Positions 40,841-48,850 of a stretch of DNA of 64,000 nucleotides are shown here, piece after piece. The translations under genes were made by a program, and so were the position numbers. The notes under the pieces were generated by a model. It searched no databases. It was not told where the DNA came from and worked only from the letters and a program-made list of their open reading frames with translations. The stretch spans positions 1 through 64,000 of the forward strand of contig JAAUZE010000031.1 in the NCBI GenBank assembly GCA_014804755.1, given 5' to 3'. This stretch comes from Lachnospiraceae bacterium (lineage in GTDB: Bacteria > Bacillota > Clostridia > Lachnospirales > Lachnospiraceae). Positions within the stretch are counted from its first letter, which is position 1, and each line of letters opens with the position of its first letter.

Positions 40841-42609
40841 TACCTCAGTGATGCCATATATAAATGATAATACGCTCCTTTTTTTGCGATCAGCTCCGAA
40901 GCGCTTCCCTCCTCAATGATGCGTCCGTCGTCAATAACAAAAATGCGGTCCGCTTTTTTGATCGTCGATAGACGGTGCGCGATCACAAAGCTGGTCCTTC
41001 CCGAAAGAAGATGTTCGATACCCTGCTGAACCAGCACCTCTGTCTGCGTATCGATGCTTGAGGTTGCCTCGTCAAGAATGAGAATCTTCGGCATGGACAC
41101 CATCGTGCGCGCGAACGCAAGTAACTGGCGCTGCCCGATGGAAAGCCCGCCGCCGCGCTCGGACAGCTCGGTATCATAGCCCTTCGGCAGACGCGTGATA
41201 AATTCATGCGCATTGACCGCCTTTGCCGCCGCCTCGATCTCCTCGTCCGTCGCATCCAGCTTTCCGTAACGGATATTCTCTTTGATCGTTCCCGAAAACA
41301 AGAACTGATCCTGCGTCATGATACCCATCTGTTTACGCAGACTTTCAATCGACACGGTTTTCACATCCTGCCCGTCAATGCGGACAATACCGTCCTGCAC
41401 ATCATAAAAACGGCTGATGAGATTGACGATGGTCGTCTTTCCCGCTCCGGTCGCCCCCACAAGCGCGATCGTTTCACCCGGCTTTATGTGGAAGCTCACA
41501 TCATCCAGCACCTTGTGCTCTCCGTCATAAGAAAAAGAAACATGTTCAAAATCGACCGTTCCACAGATCTCTCCGATCTCATGCACACCCTCTGCGTCCG
41601 TAATCTCCGGCTCGGTATCCAGCACCTCAAAAATACGCTCCGCACCCGCAATGTTCGTCACGATCTGATTGTAAAAGCTGCTTAAGTTGTTGATCGGCTG
41701 CCAAAACATATTGATATACGTGCTAAACGCCAAAAACGTACCGAGCGACACCTTATCCACACCCAAGATTACGATTCCCGTAAAATACAGGCAGATACAG
41801 CCGAGTCCCCATGTAAAATCAATGACCGAGCCGAACGCGTCGCTGATGCGCACCGCGCTCTTGAACGAATTCCGATGCTCCGTGACAAGTCCGTCAAATG
41901 TCCTGCCCGTCTCCTCCTCCGCCGTAAAGCTCTGGATCACGCGCATTCCCGACATATCCTCATGGATGAATGCGTTTAAGTTCGAGGACTTTTTGCGGAA
42001 GGTCTGCCAGCGCGGATGCGCTTTTAACTCGATCAGCACCGTTCCGACCGCCATAAACGGCGTGCTGAGCAGCGACGCCGCCGCAAGCAGCGGATTCTTT
42101 ACAAACATGATCACGACGACTGCAATGACCGTTAAAAAATCAGGAATCAGCGTTGTCACACAGTTGTTCAGTACGTCCTTGAGAGAATTAATATCTCCGA
42201 TGATCCTGCTCAATATTTTTCCCGTCGGACGGGAATCAAAAAACTTAAAATCCAAGGTCTGGATGTGTGTATATAACTCCTGACGGATCGTCAGCAGAAT
42301 CTTGTTACACACCTTTGCCATCACATACATCCGCAGCTTGACTGCAAAAACAACCAAAAGGTTGACCGCTAAAGCCACAGCCATCAATTTCACAAGCCCC
42401 CGATAATCATTTCCGCCGATATACGTGTCAACGGCCGTTTCCATGATAAGCGGATTGATCAGCGAAACTGCCACGCAATAGCCCATTAACAGCAGCACGC
42501 CGATGATCTGCATTTTATATTGAAATAAATAACGAAACAGGCGCTTCAGCGTCTCACGCTTGCTTTTTTCCACGCTCTGTTCGTCACTTTTATAAGAATT
42601 GACCGCCAT
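40840..42609 (-). CDS. ABC exporter half-transporter, second subunit of locus 2
   Basis: A 589-residue half-transporter with six membrane helices (residues 30-330) and a nucleotide-binding domain: Walker A GATGAGKTT, signature LSIGQRQLL, Walker B PKILILDEATSSID. It follows its partner by two bases, and the pair resembles heterodimeric multidrug exporters (YheH/YheI or BmrC/BmrD type). The stop codon touches the outer stem of a structured intergenic element. Confidence 0.93.
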   Translation of the reverse strand: MAVNSYKSDEQSVEKSKRETLKRLFRYLFQYKMQIIGVLLLMGYCVAVSLINPLIMETAVDTYIGGNDYRGLVKLMAVALAVNLLVVFAVKLRMYVMAKVCNKILLTIRQELYTHIQTLDFKFFDSRPTGKILSRIIGDINSLKDVLNNCVTTLIPDFLTVIAVVVIMFVKNPLLAAASLLSTPFMAVGTVLIELKAHPRWQTFRKKSSNLNAFIHEDMSGMRVIQSFTAEEETGRTFDGLVTEHRNSFKSAVRISDAFGSVIDFTWGLGCICLYFTGIVILGVDKVSLGTFLAFSTYINMFWQPINNLSSFYNQIVTNIAGAERIFEVLDTEPEITDAEGVHEIGEICGTVDFEHVSFSYDGEHKVLDDVSFHIKPGETIALVGATGAGKTTIVNLISRFYDVQDGIVRIDGQDVKTVSIESLRKQMGIMTQDQFLFSGTIKENIRYGKLDATDEEIEAAAKAVNAHEFITRLPKGYDTELSERGGGLSIGQRQLLAFARTMVSMPKILILDEATSSIDTQTEVLVQQGIEHLLSGRTSFVIAHRLSTIKKADRIFVIDDGRIIEEGSASELIAKKGAYYHLYMASLR

Positions 42610-42611
42610 GC

Positions 42612-44333
42612 TTACGCCCCCTCTCCCTCATGCTGCACGCAGTAGGTCTCATAATACAGCCCGCGCTTACGAAGCAGCTCCTCATGCGTACCGCGTTCCG
42701 CGATCGCTCCATCCTTCATCACAAGGATCATATCCGCCTCGCGCACGGCACTGATCCGGTGCGCAATGATCAGCTTCGTCGTATTGGGAAGCTGCAGCAG
42801 CGTCTGCTCGATCGCGCGCTCCGTCTCAGTATCCAATGCGGACGTGGAATCATCCAAAACAAGGATCGGTTCTTTTTTTGCCAGCGCACGCGCGATACTG
42901 ATGCGCTGCTTTTGCCCGCCTGATAAGCCGACGCCGCGCTCGCCGATGACCGTCTCATACTGCTCATCCAGGCGCTCGATAAAGCTGCCCGCCTGCGCAT
43001 CGTGCGACGCCTTTCGTATCGTCTCATCATCCGTCACATCATGCTTTCCGAGCCGCACGTTCTCACTGATCGTATCCGAAAAAAGGAAGACGTCCTGCAT
43101 CACGATCGAAATATTGCTGCGGAGCTGCTTTAACGTTAAATCCTTTACATCCACACCGTCCACACGCACGCTTCCGCCCGTCGCGTCATAGAGCCGCTGA
43201 AGCAGATACACGATAGAACTCTTTCCCGCTCCGGTCGCGCCCATGATGCCGATCGTCTGCCCCGGTTCCACCGTAAACGTAATATCCTTCAAAATCTCAT
43301 ATCCATCCGCCTTATGGAATGATACATGGTCAAATTCAATCTTTCCGCGGACCTCATCAAGGAAGACGGGCTGCTCCCTCTCCACGATGACCGGCTTCTG
43401 CTCGCTGAGCTTACGCAGTTTGCGGTTTGACGCAAATGCGGAAGAGATGCTGTTCGTCAGCCAGCCGAGCATTTCCATCGGCCATACGATATTGTTGGAA
43501 TACTGCACGAACGCGCTCAATTCTCCGAGCGAAAATCCGGAATGAATCACCTCGTAACCACCCAGCAGCACCGTAACCAGCGGCAGCACCTTCGCGATCA
43601 CGCTGAAATACGGATAATAACGCACAAACACCTTCGACTGCTTCATATTCAGCTCATAGTAACGATGATTATGCTTCAAAAATTTCTCGATCTCATGCTT
43701 TTCCCGCGCAAACGCCTTGACAGTGCGCACGCCCGCAAGATTTTCCTCCGCAACGGTATTCAGCGCCGCATTTTCCTCGCTGATCTCCTCATAAACCGTA
43801 TCCAGCTTTCTCTCCATCACGATCGCGATGCATCCGCATGTGATCATCGCCAGTGTCGGAACAATCGCCAATCTCCAGCTCAGACGATACATACAAAAAA
43901 GCACGATACAGGTATGCAGGGCAACCTCCGTAAGAAGCATACCGACATAGGATGCGCCGTCCCATATGCGGTCTACGTCGTCTTTGACACGCGCCATCAG
44001 CTCGCCTGTTCCCGTGCGGTCAAAGAACTCCGCACTTAAGCTCTGCACATGGGAAAACACATCGCGCCTGACCTCCAACGCCACTTTCGATCCGGTCAGA
44101 TCGCATACATATTCTTTGACATATTGAAACACACACCGTCCGATGCCAATGCCCAAAAAAGCCAGAAGCAGGATGTTCAGTTTCTCCATATTGCCGCCGA
44201 CGATCACGTCGTCCACAATGCTCTTTGTGACAAGCGGCGCAAGCAGATCTAAGACAACCGCCGCTGTAAGCGATAAAATCGCGATGAGATATGGCCATTT
44301 GTATTTCCATAAATAAGTTCTTAATTTCTGCAT
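42612..44333 (-). CDS. ABC exporter half-transporter, first subunit of locus 2
   Basis: A 573-residue half-transporter: six membrane helices, then Walker A GATGAGKSS, signature LSGGQKQRI, Walker B PILVLDDSTSALD with Asp instead of the catalytic Glu, the degenerate-site partner of the next gene. BmrC is the typed relative. The start MQKLRTYLW at 44333 lies 11 bases after AAAGGAG; a TTG two codons earlier has better spacing. It is preceded by a roughly 280-base leader containing a consensus promoter, hairpins and a 39-codon frame, a layout resembling translation-attenuated drug exporters such as bmrCD. Confidence 0.9.
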   Translation of the reverse strand: MQKLRTYLWKYKWPYLIAILSLTAAVVLDLLAPLVTKSIVDDVIVGGNMEKLNILLLAFLGIGIGRCVFQYVKEYVCDLTGSKVALEVRRDVFSHVQSLSAEFFDRTGTGELMARVKDDVDRIWDGASYVGMLLTEVALHTCIVLFCMYRLSWRLAIVPTLAMITCGCIAIVMERKLDTVYEEISEENAALNTVAEENLAGVRTVKAFAREKHEIEKFLKHNHRYYELNMKQSKVFVRYYPYFSVIAKVLPLVTVLLGGYEVIHSGFSLGELSAFVQYSNNIVWPMEMLGWLTNSISSAFASNRKLRKLSEQKPVIVEREQPVFLDEVRGKIEFDHVSFHKADGYEILKDITFTVEPGQTIGIMGATGAGKSSIVYLLQRLYDATGGSVRVDGVDVKDLTLKQLRSNISIVMQDVFLFSDTISENVRLGKHDVTDDETIRKASHDAQAGSFIERLDEQYETVIGERGVGLSGGQKQRISIARALAKKEPILVLDDSTSALDTETERAIEQTLLQLPNTTKLIIAHRISAVREADMILVMKDGAIAERGTHEELLRKRGLYYETYCVQHEGEGA

Positions 44334-44492
44334 AGCCAATGCTGCTCCTTTTCGGTTTCTTCCGGTACTACGAAATTTCCTATAAGTTAAAAAAGACTTT
44401 GGCAATCCACGATCACCAAAGTCCTCATTCCGATCCACACCCATGCGCAGACGCGCATGAAATAGGAAATGATATAAAATACTTTCATCATT

Positions 44493-44612
44493 TCACGTGC
44501 GCCGCATGTCTGACCAAATCGTTTCGGCGGAGATAATCCTGTTTCTGCCTGTATTGATCACATTGCTAAAATCTGATAAAGCATGAAGATTTCCTGTTAT
44601 ATTCTGAAACAT
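44493..44612 (-). CDS. 39-aa leader peptide or small protein before the ABC exporter
   Basis: A 39-codon frame with the strongest ribosome site of the locus: AAAGGAGG seven bases before the ATG. The product starts MFQNITGNLHALSDF and ends SDMRRT; it is soluble and near neutral. It sits in the transcript leader between the promoter and the exporter genes. Two bases after its stop a second, 34-codon hydrophobic frame (44387-44491) begins inside a dyad (GAAATGAT and ATCATTTC). A role as a translated leader that senses ribosome-targeting drugs, as for bmrB upstream of bmrCD, is inference. Confidence 0.5.
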   Translation of the reverse strand: MFQNITGNLHALSDFSNVINTGRNRIISAETIWSDMRRT

Positions 44613-44636
44613 AAGACTACCTCCTTTCTATCCGTG

Positions 44637-44719
44637 CAGTCATACCCGATTGTATGACTGTTATCCGCGCTCTAAAACAGATACAACCCCTATTCTAATG
44701 AAATTTATCCGTTTGTCAA
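44637..44719 (-). promoter_or_regulatory. Promoter and leader hairpin of the second ABC exporter
   Basis: On the minus strand: perfect TTGACA (44714-44719), 16-base spacer, TAGAAT (44692-44697), then a perfect leader hairpin CAGTCATAC-AATCGG-GTATGACTG (44637-44660) ending just before the AAAGGAGG of the 39-codon frame. A dyad CCGTTTGT/ACAAACGG surrounds the -35 box and may be an operator. Confidence 0.8.
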
Positions 44720-44786
44720 TCGCTTTTTTGAAATTCAACAAACGGTTGCTTTGCCTCAACCGTCAGTTGATACCGTTCGATATCGA

Positions 44787-45932
44787 TCAACATCCGAATA
44801 ATTCTGCCGCTTTCTTCATTCTTTCTGCGATCGGCACACCGAACGGACATCTTGCTTCACACGCATGGCAGGAAACGCATTCTGACGCTCTGTGTTCCAA
44901 AAGCTCATAATGGGACTTCACTGTCGCAGGTACTTCCGGCTGCATCGCTGCAAGATCATAATATTTATTGATCATCGCAATATCCAGCTTGGATACGCAT
45001 GGCTTACAATGTCCGCAATAAGTACATTCGCCCCGATACGAATGGAAGGGTGCGTTTGCGATCACGGACGCATAGTCTTTGTCCTCTTCAGAAGCATGCT
45101 CATATGCAACTGCATCATCCACCTGCTCTTTGGTATCATAACCACACAGAATAGAGCTTACAGCCGGGCGTGTCAGTGCATAATGAATACACTGTACCGG
45201 AGTCAGGCTCACGCCAAAGGGAGAACGCTTTTCATCAAAAAGCCTGCCGCCTGCAAAGCCTTTCATAACGGTGATCCCTACATCATATTGCTCGCATAGC
45301 CTGTACAATTCGGCTCTATCCGAATCAATTCCTGTCAGGTCCGGATCATACTTTTCTGCGAGCATCGCATCAAGATCATAACTGGAAGGCAGCATATCAA
45401 ACGCCGGATTAATACTGAAAAGAATCATTTCTACAAGTCCGGACTCCACTGCTAATTTCGCGGTCTGCGGATTGTGGGAGCTCATTCCGATATGCCTGAT
45501 CTTACCTGTTTCCTTTAACTCTTTCACATAATCAATAAATTCAGACTCCATAATGTGATTCCAGTCCTCAAGAGAATCCACGAAGTGAATCATTCCAAGA
45601 TCAATATAATCCGTCCTTAACCTGACTAAAAGATCCTCAAAGGCCGGTTTCACATGCTGCATATCTCTGGTACGAACATACTGCCCATTTTGCCATGTAG
45701 ACCCAATATGCCCCTGAACATACCACTGCTCTCTGTTTTCACAGATTGCTTTTCCGATAATATCTCTGGATTTCGGATCAGGCATCCAACAGTCGATCAC
45801 ATTAATTCCTTTTTCACCTGCATATCTGATCACTTCCACGGACTCATCTTCCGGATGCCGCTCTAACCATTCCCCGCCAAAACCGATTTCACTTACCATC
45901 AAATTTGTCTTTCCAAGACGCCGTTTTTTCAT
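44787..45932 (-). CDS. Aldo/keto reductase with 4Fe-4S ferredoxin domain
   Basis: A 381-residue fusion: an aldo/keto reductase barrel (residues 1-285, beginning KKRRLGKTNLMVSEIGFGGEW) and a C-terminal ferredoxin-like part with CTYCGHCKPC and CVSCHACEARCPFGVP, together able to hold two 4Fe-4S clusters or one cluster plus a remnant. Such enzymes are common in anaerobes and probably reduce aldehydes or ketones with electrons from ferredoxin or NAD(P)H; the substrate is unknown. GGAGGAG precedes the ATG. Confidence 0.93.
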   Translation of the reverse strand: MKKRRLGKTNLMVSEIGFGGEWLERHPEDESVEVIRYAGEKGINVIDCWMPDPKSRDIIGKAICENREQWYVQGHIGSTWQNGQYVRTRDMQHVKPAFEDLLVRLRTDYIDLGMIHFVDSLEDWNHIMESEFIDYVKELKETGKIRHIGMSSHNPQTAKLAVESGLVEMILFSINPAFDMLPSSYDLDAMLAEKYDPDLTGIDSDRAELYRLCEQYDVGITVMKGFAGGRLFDEKRSPFGVSLTPVQCIHYALTRPAVSSILCGYDTKEQVDDAVAYEHASEEDKDYASVIANAPFHSYRGECTYCGHCKPCVSKLDIAMINKYYDLAAMQPEVPATVKSHYELLEHRASECVSCHACEARCPFGVPIAERMKKAAELFGC

Positions 45933-46026
45933 TTTCTCTTTTCTCCTCCATGGAATGCAATATTCATCAATTCAATAATAATGCCAATGAGTTATCGTTT
46001 TTGAACGAAATGATTCTTACATGCCT

Positions 46027-46392
46027 TCAGCCGCGGTTTCCGGGCGTCCAAAACGGTACCCGCTGCCAACGGTCCGCATCCCGTTCATACTCGCTGTTGA
46101 TCCAGTCCGCCGCCATATCGATGCCGTCCTCCGCAAACGGAAAATCCTTGTGATATTCCGTCCCCGCATCATGCTTCCCATACGAAAAAGGACCTTCCCA
46201 GACGATTGCCCGCAGCACGGTCTTCTGCTCATCCTCACCGACCGGCTCTCCTTTTTTTTCCCGCTCGGCACGCTCCTCGTCCGTATAGGGCACTGCCGTC
46301 TTCCCAATCCGATACCGCAAGCCCGACAGACTCCCATAATAATCCGTTTTCTTAAAAAAATTCAGCGGCATAAAGCTGTTTTTATCTATCAT
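46027..46392 (-). CDS. Hypothetical small protein downstream of argS
   Basis: A 121-residue acidic soluble protein. Distinct stretches are FFKKTDYYGSLSGLRYRIGK near the start, AIVWEGPFSYGKHDAGTEY (63-80) and GIDMAADWINSEYERD near 90. I do not recognise a family. It starts ten bases after the argS stop in the same direction, so it is co-transcribed with argS and queH. No membrane segment, signal peptide or cysteine cluster is seen. Confidence 0.65.
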   Translation of the reverse strand: MIDKNSFMPLNFFKKTDYYGSLSGLRYRIGKTAVPYTDEERAEREKKGEPVGEDEQKTVLRAIVWEGPFSYGKHDAGTEYHKDFPFAEDGIDMAADWINSEYERDADRWQRVPFWTPGNRG

Positions 46393-46401
46393 TGTTGCGC
46401 A

Positions 46402-48168
46402 TTACATCCTTTCCGGCGCAGAAAAACCTAAAAGTTCAATGCAGACCTCCAAAATATCCTTTGTCAGCATAAGCAGCGCAATCCAGCCCGCCTGCGTATC
46501 GGCATCCGCCTCCGTAAGAATTTTCGTCTCATGATAAAAACGGTTAAACGCATTAGACAGGTCATAGATATAGGCACAGACCCTGTGCGGCGCCAGTTCT
46601 TCAACCGCCCCTGCGATCATCGCCGGAAAACCGGTGATTGCAAGCATCAGTGCTTTTTCGGATGCGCTCTTCGCCTCGCCGAGCTTTACCCCATCCGGCT
46701 GCTTTCCGCTCTCCGCATACTTTGTCAGAATCGATTTAATGCGCACAATGGTATAAAGAATATACGGTCCGGTGTCGCCCTCAAAGGAAGTAAAGCGGTC
46801 CACATCAAAAATATAATCCTTTGCCGCCTGATTCGAAAGATCTCCGTACTTGATCGCCGAGAGTCCGACAATGTCCGCCGTGGCGCGCGCCTCCTCCTCG
46901 GACTCTGCGTGCCCCTCCATAATCTTCTTGAACATTTCCTCTTTGATCTCGCGGATCAGATATTCGAGACGCATCACGCCGCCCGCGCGGGTCTTAAACG
47001 GTTTTCCGTCCTTGCCGTTCACGGTTCCGAAGCTGATATGCACAAGCCCGGTCTCCGGCTTTACGAGTCCCGTCTTTCTTGCACAGCGGAATACCTGTTC
47101 AAAATACAGATCCTGCCGCTTGTCCGTCAGATAAATGATCATATCGGGGTGGTAGTTTTCCATGCGGTCCTTGATCGTCGCAAGGTCGGTTGTGTTATAA
47201 AGCGCGGAACCGTCCGATTTTAAGAGTATGCAGGGAGGAACCTCCTTCGTGTCGCTCTCCTCCTTCACATCTACGACAAGCGCACCGTCGCTCATATAGG
47301 CGTAGCCGCCCTTCTTCATTTCCTCAACCATCACGGGAATCAGCTCATGCACATCGGATTCACCCTTCCACAGATCAAAGGATACATCCAGATCGTCATA
47401 ATTCTTTTTTAAGTCGGCTACGGATACCTCCATAATGTGCTTCCACAGGGCGCGATAGCCGCGCACGCCGCTCTGCAGCTTATGGGTTGCTTCCATTGCC
47501 TTATCCTTATAATCCGCATCCTCTTTGGACTTTTTGCTTGCCGTCGGATAAATCTCCTCCAGCTCTGAGATCGTAAACGGCGCCTCCGCCGGATAGTCAC
47601 CCGCGTATTGCTCATCGAAATAAGGAAGCTCCGGTTTTCTTAAAGACAGCTCATAAATGATGAGTCCCATCTGTAGTCCCCAGTCTCCCATATGAATATC
47701 GCCGATCACTTCATGTCCCGCATAACGGCAGATCCGCTTGATGCTCTCACCGATGATCGCCGAGCGCAGATGCCCGACATGCAGCGGCTTTGCCACATTC
47801 GGTCCGCCATAATCAATAACGATCTTTTTTGCGCCGCCCGCCCGCTCATATCCGAATTTCGGCGCGGTGCGCATCTCATTTAAGTATTCTTTCACATAGG
47901 ATTCCGAAAGCTTCAGGTTCAGAAAGCCCGGCGCTGCCGCATCGACCTTAGTAAATACGGACTGCTCCTTCAGTTTTTCAGCGACCTCGCCCGCAATGAT
48001 CATCGGCGCTTTATGATATTGCTTTGCACCCGCCATCGCGCCGTTACATTGGAATTCGCATAAGTCAGGACGATTCGAGATCGTCACACGCCCAAGCGCT
48101 GGCGCATATCCCGCCGCCTCAAATGCCTTCCCCACTTCCTCTGATAATAAGTCTAATAATTGTTTCAT
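46402..48168 (-). CDS. argS: Arginyl-tRNA synthetase
   Basis: A 588-residue class I synthetase. The N-terminal domain (VTISNRPDLCEFQCNGAM) is followed by the HIGH-type motif HVGHLRSAII, YKDKAMEATHKLQSG, and the C-terminal anticodon-binding helix bundle (SNAFNRFYHETKIL). ArgRS proteins of this type lack a canonical KMSKS loop, and here too only TRAGGVMRLEYL stands in its place. It overlaps queH by four bases. No T-box lies in front because queH is upstream in the same transcript. Confidence 0.97.
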   Translation of the reverse strand: MKQLLDLLSEEVGKAFEAAGYAPALGRVTISNRPDLCEFQCNGAMAGAKQYHKAPMIIAGEVAEKLKEQSVFTKVDAAAPGFLNLKLSESYVKEYLNEMRTAPKFGYERAGGAKKIVIDYGGPNVAKPLHVGHLRSAIIGESIKRICRYAGHEVIGDIHMGDWGLQMGLIIYELSLRKPELPYFDEQYAGDYPAEAPFTISELEEIYPTASKKSKEDADYKDKAMEATHKLQSGVRGYRALWKHIMEVSVADLKKNYDDLDVSFDLWKGESDVHELIPVMVEEMKKGGYAYMSDGALVVDVKEESDTKEVPPCILLKSDGSALYNTTDLATIKDRMENYHPDMIIYLTDKRQDLYFEQVFRCARKTGLVKPETGLVHISFGTVNGKDGKPFKTRAGGVMRLEYLIREIKEEMFKKIMEGHAESEEEARATADIVGLSAIKYGDLSNQAAKDYIFDVDRFTSFEGDTGPYILYTIVRIKSILTKYAESGKQPDGVKLGEAKSASEKALMLAITGFPAMIAGAVEELAPHRVCAYIYDLSNAFNRFYHETKILTEADADTQAGWIALLMLTKDILEVCIELLGFSAPERM

Positions 48169-48845
48169 AATCTCGTTTCCTTCCGTTCCGTTTTCTGTCG
48201 TTCCCGCTCCGTCTTAGAATATACACAGCCGCAATAATCCTGCCGGTAAAGCTGAAACTGCGCCGACAGCTCAATTGAACGCTTGTAGCCGTTCTTTTTT
48301 TTGAAATCGGAAAACAGATAAGGCACGCCGTATTCTCCGGCGAGCCTTCCGCCAATCTCGTTTAACGCAGCTGCATTTTTCAGCGGGCTGATGGAAAGCG
48401 TCGTCGTAAAAAAATCAAATCCGCCCGCCGCCGCCGTCTTTGCCGTTTCCTTTAGCCGCAGCTCATAACAGCGCAGGCAGCGTTCGCCGCCTTCCCGGCA
48501 CTGCTCGTACCCCTTCGCCATTTCATAAAAATCCTGCGGGCAGTAACGTCCCTCCAGTATTTCTATGCGCTGTGCATTTTGGGTCGAATGCATTCCCTCA
48601 AAGCAGCCGCCCGCCACCTGCCCGTTGTATGCCGCGATCAGACGTTTTTCCTCCGCAACACGTTTTTCATATTCCGCCTGTTCTGTGATATTGGGATTAA
48701 AAAAGAACACCGTAATCCGAAAATACTCCCGCAGATATTCTAAGCAATAGCTGCTGCACGGTGCGCAGCAGCTATGCAGCAGCAGGGAACACTCCCCTGC
48801 AGGTATGGTTTGCAGCGTCCGGTCAAGCTCTTTTTGGAAATTCAT
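48165..48845 (-). CDS. queH: Epoxyqueuosine reductase QueH
   Basis: A 226-residue QueH, the iron-sulfur enzyme that reduces epoxyqueuosine in tRNA to queuosine in organisms without QueG. Conserved elements are LLHSCCAPCSSYCLEYL near residues 21-37, FFFNPNI, RCLRCYELRL and the C-terminal YRQDYCGCVYS; the cysteines bind the cluster and a mononuclear metal. The start MNFQKEL at 48845 replaces a non-homologous longer frame. The next gene downstream is argS, overlapping by four bases. Confidence 0.93.
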   Translation of the reverse strand: MNFQKELDRTLQTIPAGECSLLLHSCCAPCSSYCLEYLREYFRITVFFFNPNITEQAEYEKRVAEEKRLIAAYNGQVAGGCFEGMHSTQNAQRIEILEGRYCPQDFYEMAKGYEQCREGGERCLRCYELRLKETAKTAAAGGFDFFTTTLSISPLKNAAALNEIGGRLAGEYGVPYLFSDFKKKNGYKRSIELSAQFQLYRQDYCGCVYSKTERERQKTERKETRL

Positions 48846-48850
48846 TCTTA

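Noticed and set aside
40840-44333. Single fused ABC transporter
   Set aside because: Two separate genes with stop and start two bases apart, each with its own membrane and ATPase domains.
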